Of a stretch of 64,000 nucleotides of DNA, positions 49,954 to 58,664 are shown one piece after another. A program made the position numbers and the translations under genes. Every line of letters begins with the position of its first letter. The stretch's first letter is position 1. The DNA comes from Sandaracinaceae bacterium (GTDB lineage Bacteria; Myxococcota_A; Polyangia; Polyangiales; Houyiibacteriaceae), in assembly GCA_020633075.1 (NCBI GenBank), contig JACKEI010000001.1, positions 1,798,001 through 1,862,000 of the forward strand, read 5' to 3'. The notes under the pieces were generated by a model. That model had not been told where the DNA came from. It saw only the letters and a program-made list of their open reading frames with translations, and searched no databases.

Positions 49954-51783
49954 CTAGTGGACCAGGGCGCGCGTGCTGCCCGATGACGAAGCCTCGTGGG
50001 CCTCGTCCTGGGGAAGCTCGATGCGGAACGTGGTGCACCCCGGCTTGCTCTCCACGGCGATCTGCCCGTGGTGGTCGCTCACGATGCTGTGGACGATAGC
50101 GAGACCGAGGCCCGTGCCCCCCTGCTTCCCGTGCGTGGTGAAGGACTCGAACAGACGCGAGCGGATCTCCTCCGGCACGCCCGGGCCGTTGTCGGAGAAG
50201 GCGATGCGGAGCGCCCCCTCTGGCGCACGAGAGACGCTCAAGACACAGCGCCCCTCCCCGGCCTTGACCGCCCCGCTCGAGATGGCCTCCGCGGCGTTGC
50301 GCGCGAGGTTGTGCAGGGCGCGCAGCATCTTCGTCTCGTCGAAGTAGGCCGTGCCCCGCTCCTCCAGCACCAGCTCGAGAGCGATGCCTCGCGGCTCGAG
50401 CTCGCGGCGCAGCTGCTCCGCCGCCTCTTCGAAGAACTTGTACAGGTACACCTTGCGGATCCAGATGGTCCGCTCGCCGCGCGCGAAGGCCAAGGTCTCC
50501 TTGGTCATGGTGTTGAGCAGATCCACCTGCCTCTGGATGGTCTGGGCGTACTCGCCGCGCCGGTCCGGGTCGCTCTCCTTGCTGAGCAGCTTGGCGTAGC
50601 CTTGGATGACGGTCAGCGGCGTCTTCAGGTCGTGCAGGACGCTGGAGAGGAACTGGCCGATGGTGCTGAGCCGCTGCTCTCGGGCGCGACGCTCGCGCCC
50701 ACGGGCCTGCGTGATGGCAGTGGAGATGTGCCCGGCGATCACCGTCGCGAGCTTGACGTCGTCCTCCGTGAACGGCTCGGTCCCAGCCGCCTTGTTGAGC
50801 AGCTCGACCGCGCCGATGCCGTCATCCCAGCGCAGCGGCACGCAGAGCACGGAGCGCGGGTGGTAGCCCACCTCCTCGGAGATGTTCCGGCTGTGGCGCG
50901 CGTCGGTGTCCACGTCGTTCACCACCTGGTGCTGCTGGTGCTGAGCGACCCACCCGCAGATGCCCTGCCCCGCCTTGATGCGCAGCCGCTTGATGGCCTC
51001 GGGCTCGCCCCCCACGGCCGCGCGAAAACGGAGGTCACCCGTGTCCGAGTCCGCGAGCAGGATGGAGGCCGCCTCGGCGTTGACCGCGCGCATGGTGCGC
51101 GCCAACACGCCCTCCAGCAGCTCGTCCAGCTCCTGCGCGCTCGCGGACACCTGCGCGATCTCGAAGAGAACATCCAGCTCACGGACCTTCTGCTGGAGCT
51201 TCTCCTGGGCCTCCAGCAGCTCGATGTTCTTGCCGATCATCGAGAGGAAGAGCTTCGAGTTCTCAATCGAGACCGCGGCCTGGCTGGCGAGCGCACCGAG
51301 CAGGGCCTCGTCTTCGACCGTGAAGTACCCGTCGCCGCTCTTGTTCAGACACTGGACCACGCCAATGATGCGGCCGTGGTGGTTCTTCATCGGGACGCAG
51401 ACCGTGGAGCGCGTCCTGTAGCCCGAGCGCCGGTCCCAGTCCGCGTCGAAGCGAGGGTCTTGGTAGGCGTCCTTGATGTTCAGCGTCTTTCCCGTGAGCG
51501 CGACGGTGCCGGCGAGACCGTCACCCACCTTCAAGCGGATCTCGAGCCAACGCTCCCCCTGCGCCACCTTCGACCACAGCTCGTTCGTGTCCTCGTCGAG
51601 GATGTAGAGGGTGCTCCGGTCGGCCTCCATCGCCTCCGAGATGCGGTCTACGACGAGCGTCAGCAGCTCTTGCAGGTCGAGCGTCGACCCCAGCGCAGCG
51701 CCGACGTCTTGCAGCGCCTTCAGCTTACGCTGTTCACGCTTGACGGACGCCTCGAGAGCGTCGATGTCGGGGCTGTCGGCCAC
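49954..51783 (-). CDS. cytoplasmic histidine kinase with two GAF domains
   Basis: A sensor kinase of about 609 residues without membrane helices. Two GAF domains (about 45-190 and 225-365: 'RSTLYILDEDTNELWSKVA' and 'GICGWVAQHQQHQVV') could bind a ligand or chromophore. The H-box has 'SSVLHDLKTPLTVIQGYAKL', and the ATPase domain 'HNLARNAAEAI', 'DNGPGVP', 'FESFTTHGKQ' and 'GGTGLGLAIVHS'. No partner receiver gene is adjacent. GTG 51783 (MADSPDIDALEAS) is preferred; the frame is open to 51882, but that would overlap the LysM gene. A cpoB-lysM-kinase transcript is likely. Confidence 0.88.
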   Translation of the reverse strand: MADSPDIDALEASVKREQRKLKALQDVGAALGSTLDLQELLTLVVDRISEAMEADRSTLYILDEDTNELWSKVAQGERWLEIRLKVGDGLAGTVALTGKTLNIKDAYQDPRFDADWDRRSGYRTRSTVCVPMKNHHGRIIGVVQCLNKSGDGYFTVEDEALLGALASQAAVSIENSKLFLSMIGKNIELLEAQEKLQQKVRELDVLFEIAQVSASAQELDELLEGVLARTMRAVNAEAASILLADSDTGDLRFRAAVGGEPEAIKRLRIKAGQGICGWVAQHQQHQVVNDVDTDARHSRNISEEVGYHPRSVLCVPLRWDDGIGAVELLNKAAGTEPFTEDDVKLATVIAGHISTAITQARGRERRAREQRLSTIGQFLSSVLHDLKTPLTVIQGYAKLLSKESDPDRRGEYAQTIQRQVDLLNTMTKETLAFARGERTIWIRKVYLYKFFEEAAEQLRRELEPRGIALELVLEERGTAYFDETKMLRALHNLARNAAEAISSGAVKAGEGRCVLSVSRAPEGALRIAFSDNGPGVPEEIRSRLFESFTTHGKQGGTGLGLAIVHSIVSDHHGQIAVESKPGCTTFRIELPQDEAHEASSSGSTRALVH

Positions 51784-51847
51784 AGCGCGAGTCTCGCCCA
51801 CCTTGGGGGAGACAATCAATCGCTTCGGTCGAGCAGCCCCCTCGCGC

Positions 51848-52912
51848 TCAGAAGCCCTGGCGCATCTGCGCCCGGTCGCCAACCTCGACGGCGCGAATGG
51901 ACGTCGTCATCATCACGGTGCACGTGTGCTCGCGCACCTGGACCACGCGCGCTTCGGCGACGATCTCGTCGGGATACTCATCCGGACGCTCCGTGTCGGG
52001 CACCGTCTCTCCAAGGTCGATGCGGTGGGCCGGCTGATGCTCACGCCACTCGTCGCCGGCTCGCACGATCATGAAGCGATTGCCCAGCTGCACCCCCTCG
52101 GCGCTGCCGCGGTCGAGGAAGCCGACCTGCTGGTCGGCCAGGAAGACGGTGGGTTGCAGGAGCGCGACGATGGTCGCGTCCACGTCCGCCTCGTTCACGC
52201 GCGGCGGAACCACGGCAAAGCTCCGGTCGATCTCGGCGATGAGGAAGCCTCGCTCGATGGGCTCGAGCGACTCCACGATGGTGGCACGCCCCAGCTGACG
52301 GTCTCGATCGTAGTCCATGAGCCGCACGGTCCCGAGCACCCGCACCAACACGCCCGCGTCCTGATCGGTGCGCTCCGAGCGCCCGATGTTGCGGTAGACC
52401 GTGTAGATGCGACCGGGTGTCGGCGTCACCTCGTCGCCGAAGCGCACGTAGACCTCGTCGTGCTCGGAGAGCAGCATCTGGTCCTCACGCGACCCGACGA
52501 TGACCCCCGAGCGCTCCCGCGCCTCGGTGTCCAGGTAGCCCTGGTCCCGGAGCCAGATGGTTCCGCTGCTCACGCGGGGTCGGCGCTGGATGCCTGGAGC
52601 CGATGCCACCTCGGTCCCACCTACGCGCAGGCGCACGTGGTCGCTCGGGTAGATCCAGTGGGGGTTCGTGATCTCCGGGTTGTAGGACCAGATGCGCGGC
52701 CACTCCCACGGGTTTCCGAAGTAGCGTCCCGAGATGTCCCACAGCGTGTCGCCCGTGCGCACGACGTGCACGTCGGGCACGTTGCCACCCCCGCCGACGA
52801 CGCGCACGGACTGCCGCTGCGCCCGCGCGGTGGAGCCTGTCTCGAGCGCGGCGTCCGCGACCGGCAAACCCATGAGCGCGAGAACCAGCGCGATACGTCG
52901 ATAGGACTTCAT
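51848..52912 (-). CDS. secreted LysM-domain protein
   Basis: A 354-residue exported protein (signal peptide in the first 22 residues). An N-terminal LysM-type domain ('VHVVRTGDTLWDISGRYFGN', then 'IWSYNPEITNPHWIYPSD') should bind peptidoglycan. The remaining 230 residues are beta-rich and repeat an S1/SH3-like pattern ('EVYVRFGDEV', 'GFLDRGSAEGVQLGNRFMIV'), as in LysM proteins of unknown role that sit beside tol-pal genes in Deltaproteobacteria. Its ATG overlaps the upstream cpoB-like stop by 4 nt (ATGA), implying coupled translation. Confidence 0.85.
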   Translation of the reverse strand: MKSYRRIALVLALMGLPVADAALETGSTARAQRQSVRVVGGGGNVPDVHVVRTGDTLWDISGRYFGNPWEWPRIWSYNPEITNPHWIYPSDHVRLRVGGTEVASAPGIQRRPRVSSGTIWLRDQGYLDTEARERSGVIVGSREDQMLLSEHDEVYVRFGDEVTPTPGRIYTVYRNIGRSERTDQDAGVLVRVLGTVRLMDYDRDRQLGRATIVESLEPIERGFLIAEIDRSFAVVPPRVNEADVDATIVALLQPTVFLADQQVGFLDRGSAEGVQLGNRFMIVRAGDEWREHQPAHRIDLGETVPDTERPDEYPDEIVAEARVVQVREHTCTVMMTTSIRAVEVGDRAQMRQGF

Positions 52913-53988
52913 GACGCTTCCTCCCGTGACGCAATCCGCGCCGCGACCGTGTCTGGGTACTCCTGTTGTACCCGCTGAAAAAGTACCCGCGCGCGACCTG
53001 TGTCACCGCTGCGAGCGTGGCAGAGGCCCATCTTCAAGAGCGCGTCGGCCACCTTGGCGTGTCGGCTGTGCCGCTGAACGAAGACCTCGAAGGCATGTAG
53101 CGCGTCGCGATACCGGCGCTGCGCGTAGATCGCCTCGGCGCGCCAGTACTGCGCGTTCGCCGCGTAGGCGTGCTGCGGATGGCTCGCAAGAAACGAGTCG
53201 AAGGCCTCGACGGCCTGCACGTACTCGCGGTCACGCAGCTTCGCGAGCGCAGCCCGGTACGCCACGACGGCGGTGTCGGCCTGTTCGGCTGCGCGCGGCT
53301 CGGGAGCCACGGGCACGAAGGCGCCGCCAGCCGCGACCGTGGCGGGCAGAGGCGCACCCGCACCCGCACCCACACCCGCACCCACACCCGCAAAGGATGG
53401 AGGTACCCCGCTGCCGGGAGCGATGGGAATGGGCGCGACCGGCAGCGGCTCCACGCGCGGGAGCGGCGCGAGTGCCGGTCCGTCTGCGGCGGCAAAGCCA
53501 GGAGGGGCAGCACCCGGCGGAAGCGTTGGCGTGGGAATCGCCATGGTGGGCTGCTCGGCGCTCGGCACGCCGCGCACCCGCAGCACGGGCCGGGGGCCGC
53601 GGTCGGCGCGCTGGGGCTCGTCGACCACCACCTCCCCTGCGTCGGGCTCGATCCAGGCCGCCCCGGGGTCGGCCTCATGGGTCCCCGCGAAGTCGGACGA
53701 AGAGCCGCCGTCGACTCCGGAGGGCGCGTCCGCGCGAATGGTGATGGACGCCACGCGCGTGGTGGACTGCGCGCTCCGCAGCGCTTCGGCCTCTCCGCGC
53801 GCGATCGCGAGCTCGCTGCGGAGAGCGCGGATCTCCTCGTCCTGCTGCCGTCGCGCCTCTTCCAGCTCGGCGAGGCGAGCCTGCTCCCCGTCCGGCAGCG
53901 TGCCAGCGGAGCCCGAAGACGAAGTCGACGCGCCGCAGCCGGAGCCGAGCGCGACGAGGAGCGCGAGTGCGAGGTGAAGACGGGTCAC
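52909..53988 (-). CDS. CpoB/YbgF-like lipoprotein with TPR repeats
   Basis: A 359-residue envelope protein. The signal peptide carries lipobox 'LGSGC'. A short coiled coil (about 35-70: 'ARLAELEEARRQQDEEIRAL') is followed by a Pro/Gly/Ala-rich linker (about 100-235), and C-terminal TPRs ('AYRAALAKLRDREYVQAVEA', 'QYWRAEAIYAQRRYRDALHA', 'KMGLCHARSGDTGRARVL') end it. This is the YbgF/CpoB plan, which coordinates outer-membrane constriction with peptidoglycan synthesis in the Tol-Pal system. The linker contains a hexamer repeat (53350-53395). GTG 53988 is the start; it heads an operon with the LysM gene. Confidence 0.8.
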   Translation of the reverse strand: MTRLHLALALLVALGSGCGASTSSSGSAGTLPDGEQARLAELEEARRQQDEEIRALRSELAIARGEAEALRSAQSTTRVASITIRADAPSGVDGGSSSDFAGTHEADPGAAWIEPDAGEVVVDEPQRADRGPRPVLRVRGVPSAEQPTMAIPTPTLPPGAAPPGFAAADGPALAPLPRVEPLPVAPIPIAPGSGVPPSFAGVGAGVGAGAGAPLPATVAAGGAFVPVAPEPRAAEQADTAVVAYRAALAKLRDREYVQAVEAFDSFLASHPQHAYAANAQYWRAEAIYAQRRYRDALHAFEVFVQRHSRHAKVADALLKMGLCHARSGDTGRARVLFQRVQQEYPDTVAARIASREEAS

Positions 53989-54026
53989 GATGGGTCCAGG
54001 CGCGCCTAGAGAGCGGCCTCGTCCGT

Positions 54027-54056
54027 ATCGTATGTAGCCCCCCGTTCGCCCGTCAA
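54027..54056 (-). promoter_or_regulatory. sigma70-type promoter of the cpoB-like operon
   Basis: Read on the minus strand: TTGACG (54056-54051), 18-nt spacer, TACGAT (54032-54027). The start near 54020 gives a leader of about 32 nt. A run of six T just before the -35 may reflect the end of the accA transcript. Confidence 0.6.
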
Positions 54057-54079
54057 AAAACCTGGCGACTCGCTCCGCG

Positions 54080-55030
54080 CTAGCCGCCTGTGATGGCGCC
54101 GATGCTGCGGAAACGGGCGTAGCGCTGAGCCACCAGCTCGGGCCCCGACATCCCGGAGAGGTCGGCCAGGTGCCGACGCAGCGTCTTGCCCAGCGCGGTG
54201 GCGGCCGTCGCCGGGTCGCGGTGCGCACCGCCGGAGGGCTCGAGGATGAGCTCGTCGACGATGCCGTGCTTGATGGCGTGCGAGGCCAAGAGCTTGAGCT
54301 GCTCGGCCGCCCTGGGCGCCTCGGCACCGTCGCGCCAGAGAATGGAGGCGCACCCCTCTGGGGTGATGACGCTGTAGGTCGCGTACTCGAACATGAGCAC
54401 GCGATTAGCGACGCCGAGACCCAGGGCACCTCCAGAGCCGCCCTCGCCGATGACCGTGGCGATGACAGGCACGGGCAGGCGCGACATGGTCAGCAGAGCC
54501 TGACCAATCGCCTCACCCTGCCCCCGCTCCTCCGCACCGATGCCCGGGTACGCGCCCGGCGTGTCGATGAAGGTGAAGACCGGGCGGCCATAGCGACCCG
54601 CCAGCTCCATGATGCGGACGGCCTTGCGATACCCCTCGGGGTGCGCCATCCCGAAGTTGCGCCGAACCTTCTCTTTGGTGGTGCGCCCCTTCTGGTGCCC
54701 GATGACGGCGACGGCTCGCCCATCCAGGCGCGCGAAGCCACTCACGATGGCCGGATCGTCCGCGAAGGCGCGATCACCGTGCAGCTCCAGGAAGTCGTCG
54801 AAGATGGCGCCGAGGTAGTCCAGGAAGTAGGGGCGCTCGGGGTGACGGCTGAGCTGCACCTTCTGCCACTCGCTCAGGGAGGAGTAGAGCTCGCGCTGAA
54901 GCCTGCGAGCGTGCTCCTGCAGCGCGCCCACCTCCGCGGACACGTCGTCGCCGGGAGCGGCGGCCGCGCGCAGCTCTTCGATGCGACGCTCCAGCTCAAC
55001 CAGCGGTTTCTCGAAGTCGAGGTGTGCCAC
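54080..55030 (-). CDS. accA: acetyl-CoA carboxylase carboxyltransferase subunit alpha
   Basis: A 316-residue AccA, one half of the carboxyltransferase that moves the carboxyl group from biotin to acetyl-CoA, the first step of fatty acid synthesis. Signature segments are intact: 'LDFEKPLVELERRIEEL', 'RPYFLDYLGAIFDDFLELHG', 'KGRTTKEKVRRNFGMAHPEG', 'TFIDTPGAYPGIGAEERGQG', 'VIGEGGSGGALGLGVANRV' and 'YSVITPEGCASILWRD'. GTG 55030 starts the protein. No accD is in the window. A TAACTC -10-like box lies 6 nt before the start, hinting at a leaderless message. Confidence 0.97.
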   Translation of the reverse strand: MAHLDFEKPLVELERRIEELRAAAAPGDDVSAEVGALQEHARRLQRELYSSLSEWQKVQLSRHPERPYFLDYLGAIFDDFLELHGDRAFADDPAIVSGFARLDGRAVAVIGHQKGRTTKEKVRRNFGMAHPEGYRKAVRIMELAGRYGRPVFTFIDTPGAYPGIGAEERGQGEAIGQALLTMSRLPVPVIATVIGEGGSGGALGLGVANRVLMFEYATYSVITPEGCASILWRDGAEAPRAAEQLKLLASHAIKHGIVDELILEPSGGAHRDPATAATALGKTLRRHLADLSGMSGPELVAQRYARFRSIGAITGG

Positions 55031-55125
55031 GGCGTAGAGTTAGCGTGGAACGCCCATGCGGGCTAGCCGCAATACGTGGTCTCTCGCGGTCTGCCGAGCA
55101 CGGTCACGCCCCGAGGACCACCGCT

Positions 55126-56898
55126 TCAGTGGCTGGCGGTGCGGTCGTCCCAGCCCTGCAGAGGCTTGGCCCGCAGGACGTTGTAGACCTGCAGAGGCTT
55201 GGCCTTGCCCTTGGCTTGGATCTCGCGCGGAGGATCGAACTCGAAGTAATCCTTCACCTCGGCGTAGGTCCACTCACTGATCAGGCACTCCCCTGCCGCG
55301 GCGTGGGAGCAGAGGCGCGCGCCGACGTTCACGGAGTCTCCGATGACCGTGTACTCGAGTGCCTTGGAGCTGCCGAGGTAGCCCGCCACGACCTCACCGG
55401 TGTTGATCCCGATGCCGATCTTGATGGGTGACTTGCCGTCGACGGCGCGCCTCTCGTTGAGCTGCTCCAGCACCTGATACATCTCGAGCGCGGTGCGGAC
55501 GGCACGGACGGCGTCGTCCCCGTAGGACACGGGCGCACCGTAGAGCGCCATGATCTCGTCGCCGACGAACTTGTCCAGCGTGCCTTGGTACTTGAAGATG
55601 ATGTCCACCATCAGCTCGAAGTACTCGTTGAGCATGTCCACCATCTCGCGAGCGGGGATGGCCTCGCTCATGGACGTGAACCCGCGGATGTCGCTGAACA
55701 GCACGGTGCAAGGGCGCGCCTCGCCGTACTTCTTGACCTCCACCTTGCCCGCCAACACCTGCTCCGCGATGGCCGGCGAGAGGAGCCGCTGGAAGCGCTC
55801 GCGGGTGACGGCCTCTGCCTCCAGGCGCTGCGCGAAGAGGCTGTTCTGGATGGCGATGGCCGCCTGGTTGGCGACGTTCTGGAACAGCTGCAGGTCCTTC
55901 TCGTTGAACGCGTTCGCGGCGATCTGCGAGTCCAGCAGCATGATGCCGAAGACCTCTCCCGCGTGCAGCAGGGGCACCGCCATGCTGGAGCGAATGCCCT
56001 GCATGATGATGGAGTGCGCCCCGGAGAAGCGTGAGTCCACGGACGCGTCGCTCGAGAGCACCGCGGCCTTGTCGCGCAAGACCTGGTCGATGATGGTCGT
56101 CGAGAGCACGACCTCCTCGCCCTCGGCCTGCTGCCGCTTCGTCTGCACGCAGCGGGGCGTGAGCTCCTTGTTGTCGTCGTACAGGAGGATCACGCCGCGG
56201 TCGGCCGGGAGGATCTGGAACGCCGCCGCGAGGATCTTGGTGAGCAGCTTGTCGACGTCGAGCTCCACGCCGATGGCGCGCATCATCTCGTAGCTGACGC
56301 GCAGCTTTTCGTAGTCCCGCCGCAACACCTCGGGGTCCTGCACCATGTGTGCGGGCACGAAGGACTGCTCCAGCACCGCATCCAGCTTGGTGCGGATGTG
56401 GCTCTCGACCATGCCGGGCGCCATGGTGACCGAGGCCTGCCGGCGACGTGGCTGGGCCGCAGCCGCCGCCAACGCGGTCGCCGCGGCGGCTGGGTTGGCG
56501 ACGTCTCCCGGCGCTGGGGAGCGATGGGACTCGGGCCCCTTCGGGAGCGTGGCGCCAAAGCCCTGCTGCTCGATGGTCTGAGAGCGCGGGGGCGCGGCCG
56601 AGTCGGGACGCGCGACGTTGTCGGCCCGGTAAATGATGCGCGTGGAGCCCATCATGATCTCGTCGCCGTCGGACAGGGGGTGATCCCCCACGCGGGCACC
56701 GTTCACGAACGTCCCGTTCAGCGAGCCGAGGTCGCGCAGGATGTAGCCCCCATCGACCAGATCGATGTGGCAGTGCTCCTTGGACACAATCCGATCGAGC
56801 ACCTGGTGGGTGTTGTTCGGATGACGACCGAGGGTGTTGTGCGGGAGCAATTCACGGTCTTGTTGACCGTCGGCTCCGATGATCGTGATTCTGGCCAT
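55126..56898 (-). CDS. FHA-GAF adenylate/guanylate cyclase (class III)
   Basis: A 590-residue cytoplasmic signalling enzyme. An N-terminal FHA domain ('NTLGRHPNNTHQVLDRIVSK', 'LNGTFVNG') binds phosphothreonine. An Ala-rich linker leads to a GAF domain (about 205-365). The class III cyclase domain has both metal-binding Asp (Asp403 in 'LFSDIRGFTSMSEA', Asp447 in 'KFVGDEIMALYGA') 44 residues apart, and the adenine-recognition Lys beside the second, with 'YTVIGDSVNVGARL' further on. It therefore probably makes cAMP. It converges with nothing and lies upstream of accA on the same strand, 95 nt away. Confidence 0.92.
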   Translation of the reverse strand: MARITIIGADGQQDRELLPHNTLGRHPNNTHQVLDRIVSKEHCHIDLVDGGYILRDLGSLNGTFVNGARVGDHPLSDGDEIMMGSTRIIYRADNVARPDSAAPPRSQTIEQQGFGATLPKGPESHRSPAPGDVANPAAAATALAAAAAQPRRRQASVTMAPGMVESHIRTKLDAVLEQSFVPAHMVQDPEVLRRDYEKLRVSYEMMRAIGVELDVDKLLTKILAAAFQILPADRGVILLYDDNKELTPRCVQTKRQQAEGEEVVLSTTIIDQVLRDKAAVLSSDASVDSRFSGAHSIIMQGIRSSMAVPLLHAGEVFGIMLLDSQIAANAFNEKDLQLFQNVANQAAIAIQNSLFAQRLEAEAVTRERFQRLLSPAIAEQVLAGKVEVKKYGEARPCTVLFSDIRGFTSMSEAIPAREMVDMLNEYFELMVDIIFKYQGTLDKFVGDEIMALYGAPVSYGDDAVRAVRTALEMYQVLEQLNERRAVDGKSPIKIGIGINTGEVVAGYLGSSKALEYTVIGDSVNVGARLCSHAAAGECLISEWTYAEVKDYFEFDPPREIQAKGKAKPLQVYNVLRAKPLQGWDDRTASH

Positions 56899-57028
56899 GT
56901 AAGCGCAAAGCGAGCAGCGAGAGCCGCGATGGTAGCGACCCAGGCGGGTGGAAGTAAAGCCGCAACCGACCAGGTGGCCTTTTCCACCGGGATCCTCCGA
57001 CGAGGCACCGGCACGCGCTCAGGCCACG

Positions 57029-57054
57029 AAAAAAGCGACCCCTGGGGGTCGCTC
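57029..57054 (-). terminator. intrinsic terminator of rpoZ
   Basis: On the minus strand GCGACCCC-CA-GGGGTCGC is followed by TTTTTT (57034-57029). It lies about 40 nt past the rpoZ stop. Confidence 0.8.
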
Positions 57055-57091
57055 TGTCTCGTATTCGTGGCGGCGGTGCCCGCCAGTTGGT

Positions 57092-57334
57092 TCAGGCGCC
57101 CTCGGCGGCCTTGGTCTCGGCGATGTAGGCGTCCACGGCATCCTTCACGGGCGAGGCGAACGAGACACGCTGCTTGGCGATCTCACGCAGGGCCGTCACC
57201 GCCGGGCGGTTCTTGCTGGCTACGAGCGCCGGGGCCCCCTTCATGAGCTCCCGCGTGCGCCGGGCGGCCAACACCACCAGGGCGAATCGGTTCTCTTCGT
57301 GCTCGAGGCAATCTTCGACGGTAACGCGTGCCAT
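57092..57334 (-). CDS. rpoZ: RNA polymerase omega subunit
   Basis: An 80-residue omega subunit, which helps fold and hold the beta-prime subunit and forms part of a ppGpp site. It starts 'MARVTVEDCLEHEENRFALV', with the conserved 'LAARRTREL' and 'NRPAVTALREIAKQRVSF'. ATG 57334 has GGAG at the right distance. It has its own promoter and terminator, so it is monocistronic, whereas many bacteria pair it with gmk or spoT. Confidence 0.95.
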   Translation of the reverse strand: MARVTVEDCLEHEENRFALVVLAARRTRELMKGAPALVASKNRPAVTALREIAKQRVSFASPVKDAVDAYIAETKAAEGA

Positions 57335-57358
57335 GGGTACTCCAGTTGACGGGCGCGA

Positions 57359-57387
57359 ACGCTAGCAGCTCTGCGCCCCCTTCGCAA
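57359..57387 (-). promoter_or_regulatory. rpoZ promoter
   Basis: Read on the minus strand: TTGCGA (57387-57382), 17-nt spacer, TAGCGT (57364-57359), about 25 nt upstream of the ATG. Confidence 0.5.
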
Positions 57388-57400
57388 TTGCGCAACCACC

Positions 57401-57429
57401 TTGCTTCGCGTGACGTTGTCGACTACCGA
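57401..57429 (+). promoter_or_regulatory. promoter of the small lipoprotein gene, apparently leaderless
   Basis: TTGCTT (57401-57406), 17-nt spacer, TACCGA (57424-57429). The start would fall at 57436-57437, on the ATG itself. It is divergent from the rpoZ promoter, with 13 bp between the two -35 elements. Confidence 0.4.
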
Positions 57430-57436
57430 CCGGGAC

Positions 57437-57817
57437 ATGAGCGCACCGCGCCCCCTCCCGTTGCCCCGTCGCCGGCCGCTGCTGTCTCTCCCGGGGACAT
57501 TGGTCCTGCTGGCGTGCGGCGTCTGCTTGATGGCGTGTGGCGGTTCGGCTGCGCGCCCGGCGGCGGATCCCGACATCCGGGCCTTGCAGGTACACGAAGC
57601 GCGTGTGACCGAGCTCGCCGCGGCCGCCCAGGATACCGCCCTGCCCTGCGCAGAGCGTCGGCGCGCGGCGCGGGGGTGCGCCGACGAGGCCGCGCGTGCG
57701 CACCAGGATCTCGAGGGGGTCCGTGACGCCGACGCAAGCGCGCGGGCGGCGCGGCTCGCCTCCCTCTGCTCGGCGGCCAGCGCAACGGCCGAGGGCCAGT
57801 GTGGACCGGACGCCTGA
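57437..57817 (+). CDS. small lipoprotein
   Basis: A 126-residue protein with a basic N-terminus, hydrophobic stretch and lipobox 'LMACGG' (Cys near 37). The mature part is Ala/Arg-rich and helical and contains four cysteines ('LPCAERRRAARGCADE', 'LCSAASATAEGQC'), possibly two disulfides. No family recognised. Its end overlaps the next gene start by 17 nt, so the two are likely co-translated. Confidence 0.6.
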   Translation: MSAPRPLPLPRRRPLLSLPGTLVLLACGVCLMACGGSAARPAADPDIRALQVHEARVTELAAAAQDTALPCAERRRAARGCADEAARAHQDLEGVRDADASARAARLASLCSAASATAEGQCGPDA

Positions 57818-58664
57818 GCACGCTCGGGGCGGCGCCTCCGGCCTGTTGCTGCCGGCGCTGGTCCTGCTCGGAGCGGGAGCGCTGTCGGCCGCGCGCCTGG
57901 TGCAAGGCCAGCCTCTGGACGGCCTGTCGTTGGCGCTCCACTTCGCGGCTGCGCTCGCCGCGCTCCGCGCGGTTCACCCCATCGCCTCGCGCCTGACGGC
58001 CCCGAACAGCCACGTCCGGGCGCCCGCGCCCGCCTCGCCGGCCATCGGGGTCGTGACCACGGAAAGCGCCCTGCGCCCGCTCGCGACGACCCGGGTGTCC
58101 CCCACGCAGCGCTTCGACGAATTCGTGACCGACTCCGCCGCAGACCCGGCCGCCACCGCCCTCCCCGCTGGAAGAGGCTGGCTGTGGAGCGGCCCCTACG
58201 CCGGCCTCGTCTTTGCGGTGGTGTTGGCGCTCCACGCCCTGGCGGTGCCGCTCCTGCGGACGCCCCTGAGCGCTGCGGTGGCCCTGATCTGCTGCACGCC
58301 CCTCGCGCTCTGGTGGTGGCGGGGCCGCCGGCTCCGACGTGCCCAGAAGGGGGTCGCTGCGCTGCTCGCGCCGGACCAGATCATCGTGCGCGACGCGTTG
58401 GGCGCGCGCAGCGCCGCCTGGGGTGACGTCCGCGCCGTCACCATCCAGACCAAGGCCGAGTGGGACACCCTGCGCGGCTCCCGACGCGCCTCGCGCTTGG
58501 TGCTGGAGAGGCGCGGAGCGGCACCGTTGGTGCTGCGCTCGGACGACTTGGGGATGCCCGTCGAGCGCGCCCTCGAGTGGGTGGAGCGCTATCGGGGCGC
58601 CGCGCTCTCCGATGCCCCCGACGCCTCTGCGGCCGATGCGGCCGGCTCGCCTGCGTCCTCCTGA
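57801..58664 (+). CDS. membrane protein of unknown function
   Basis: A 287-residue protein with hydrophobic helices near 18-65 and two more near 130-175 ('GLVFAVVLALHALAVPLL' and 'AVALICCTPLALWWW'). A C-terminal cytoplasmic domain of about 100 residues resembles a PH-like bacterial membrane-linked fold ('IIVRDALGARSAAWGDVRAV'), tentatively. GTG 57801 is the only good start in frame. Its last 76 bp overlap the 3' end of the convergent sulfatase gene, in antisense. Confidence 0.6.
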   Translation: MDRTPEHARGGASGLLLPALVLLGAGALSAARLVQGQPLDGLSLALHFAAALAALRAVHPIASRLTAPNSHVRAPAPASPAIGVVTTESALRPLATTRVSPTQRFDEFVTDSAADPAATALPAGRGWLWSGPYAGLVFAVVLALHALAVPLLRTPLSAAVALICCTPLALWWWRGRRLRRAQKGVAALLAPDQIIVRDALGARSAAWGDVRAVTIQTKAEWDTLRGSRRASRLVLERRGAAPLVLRSDDLGMPVERALEWVERYRGAALSDAPDASAADAAGSPASS

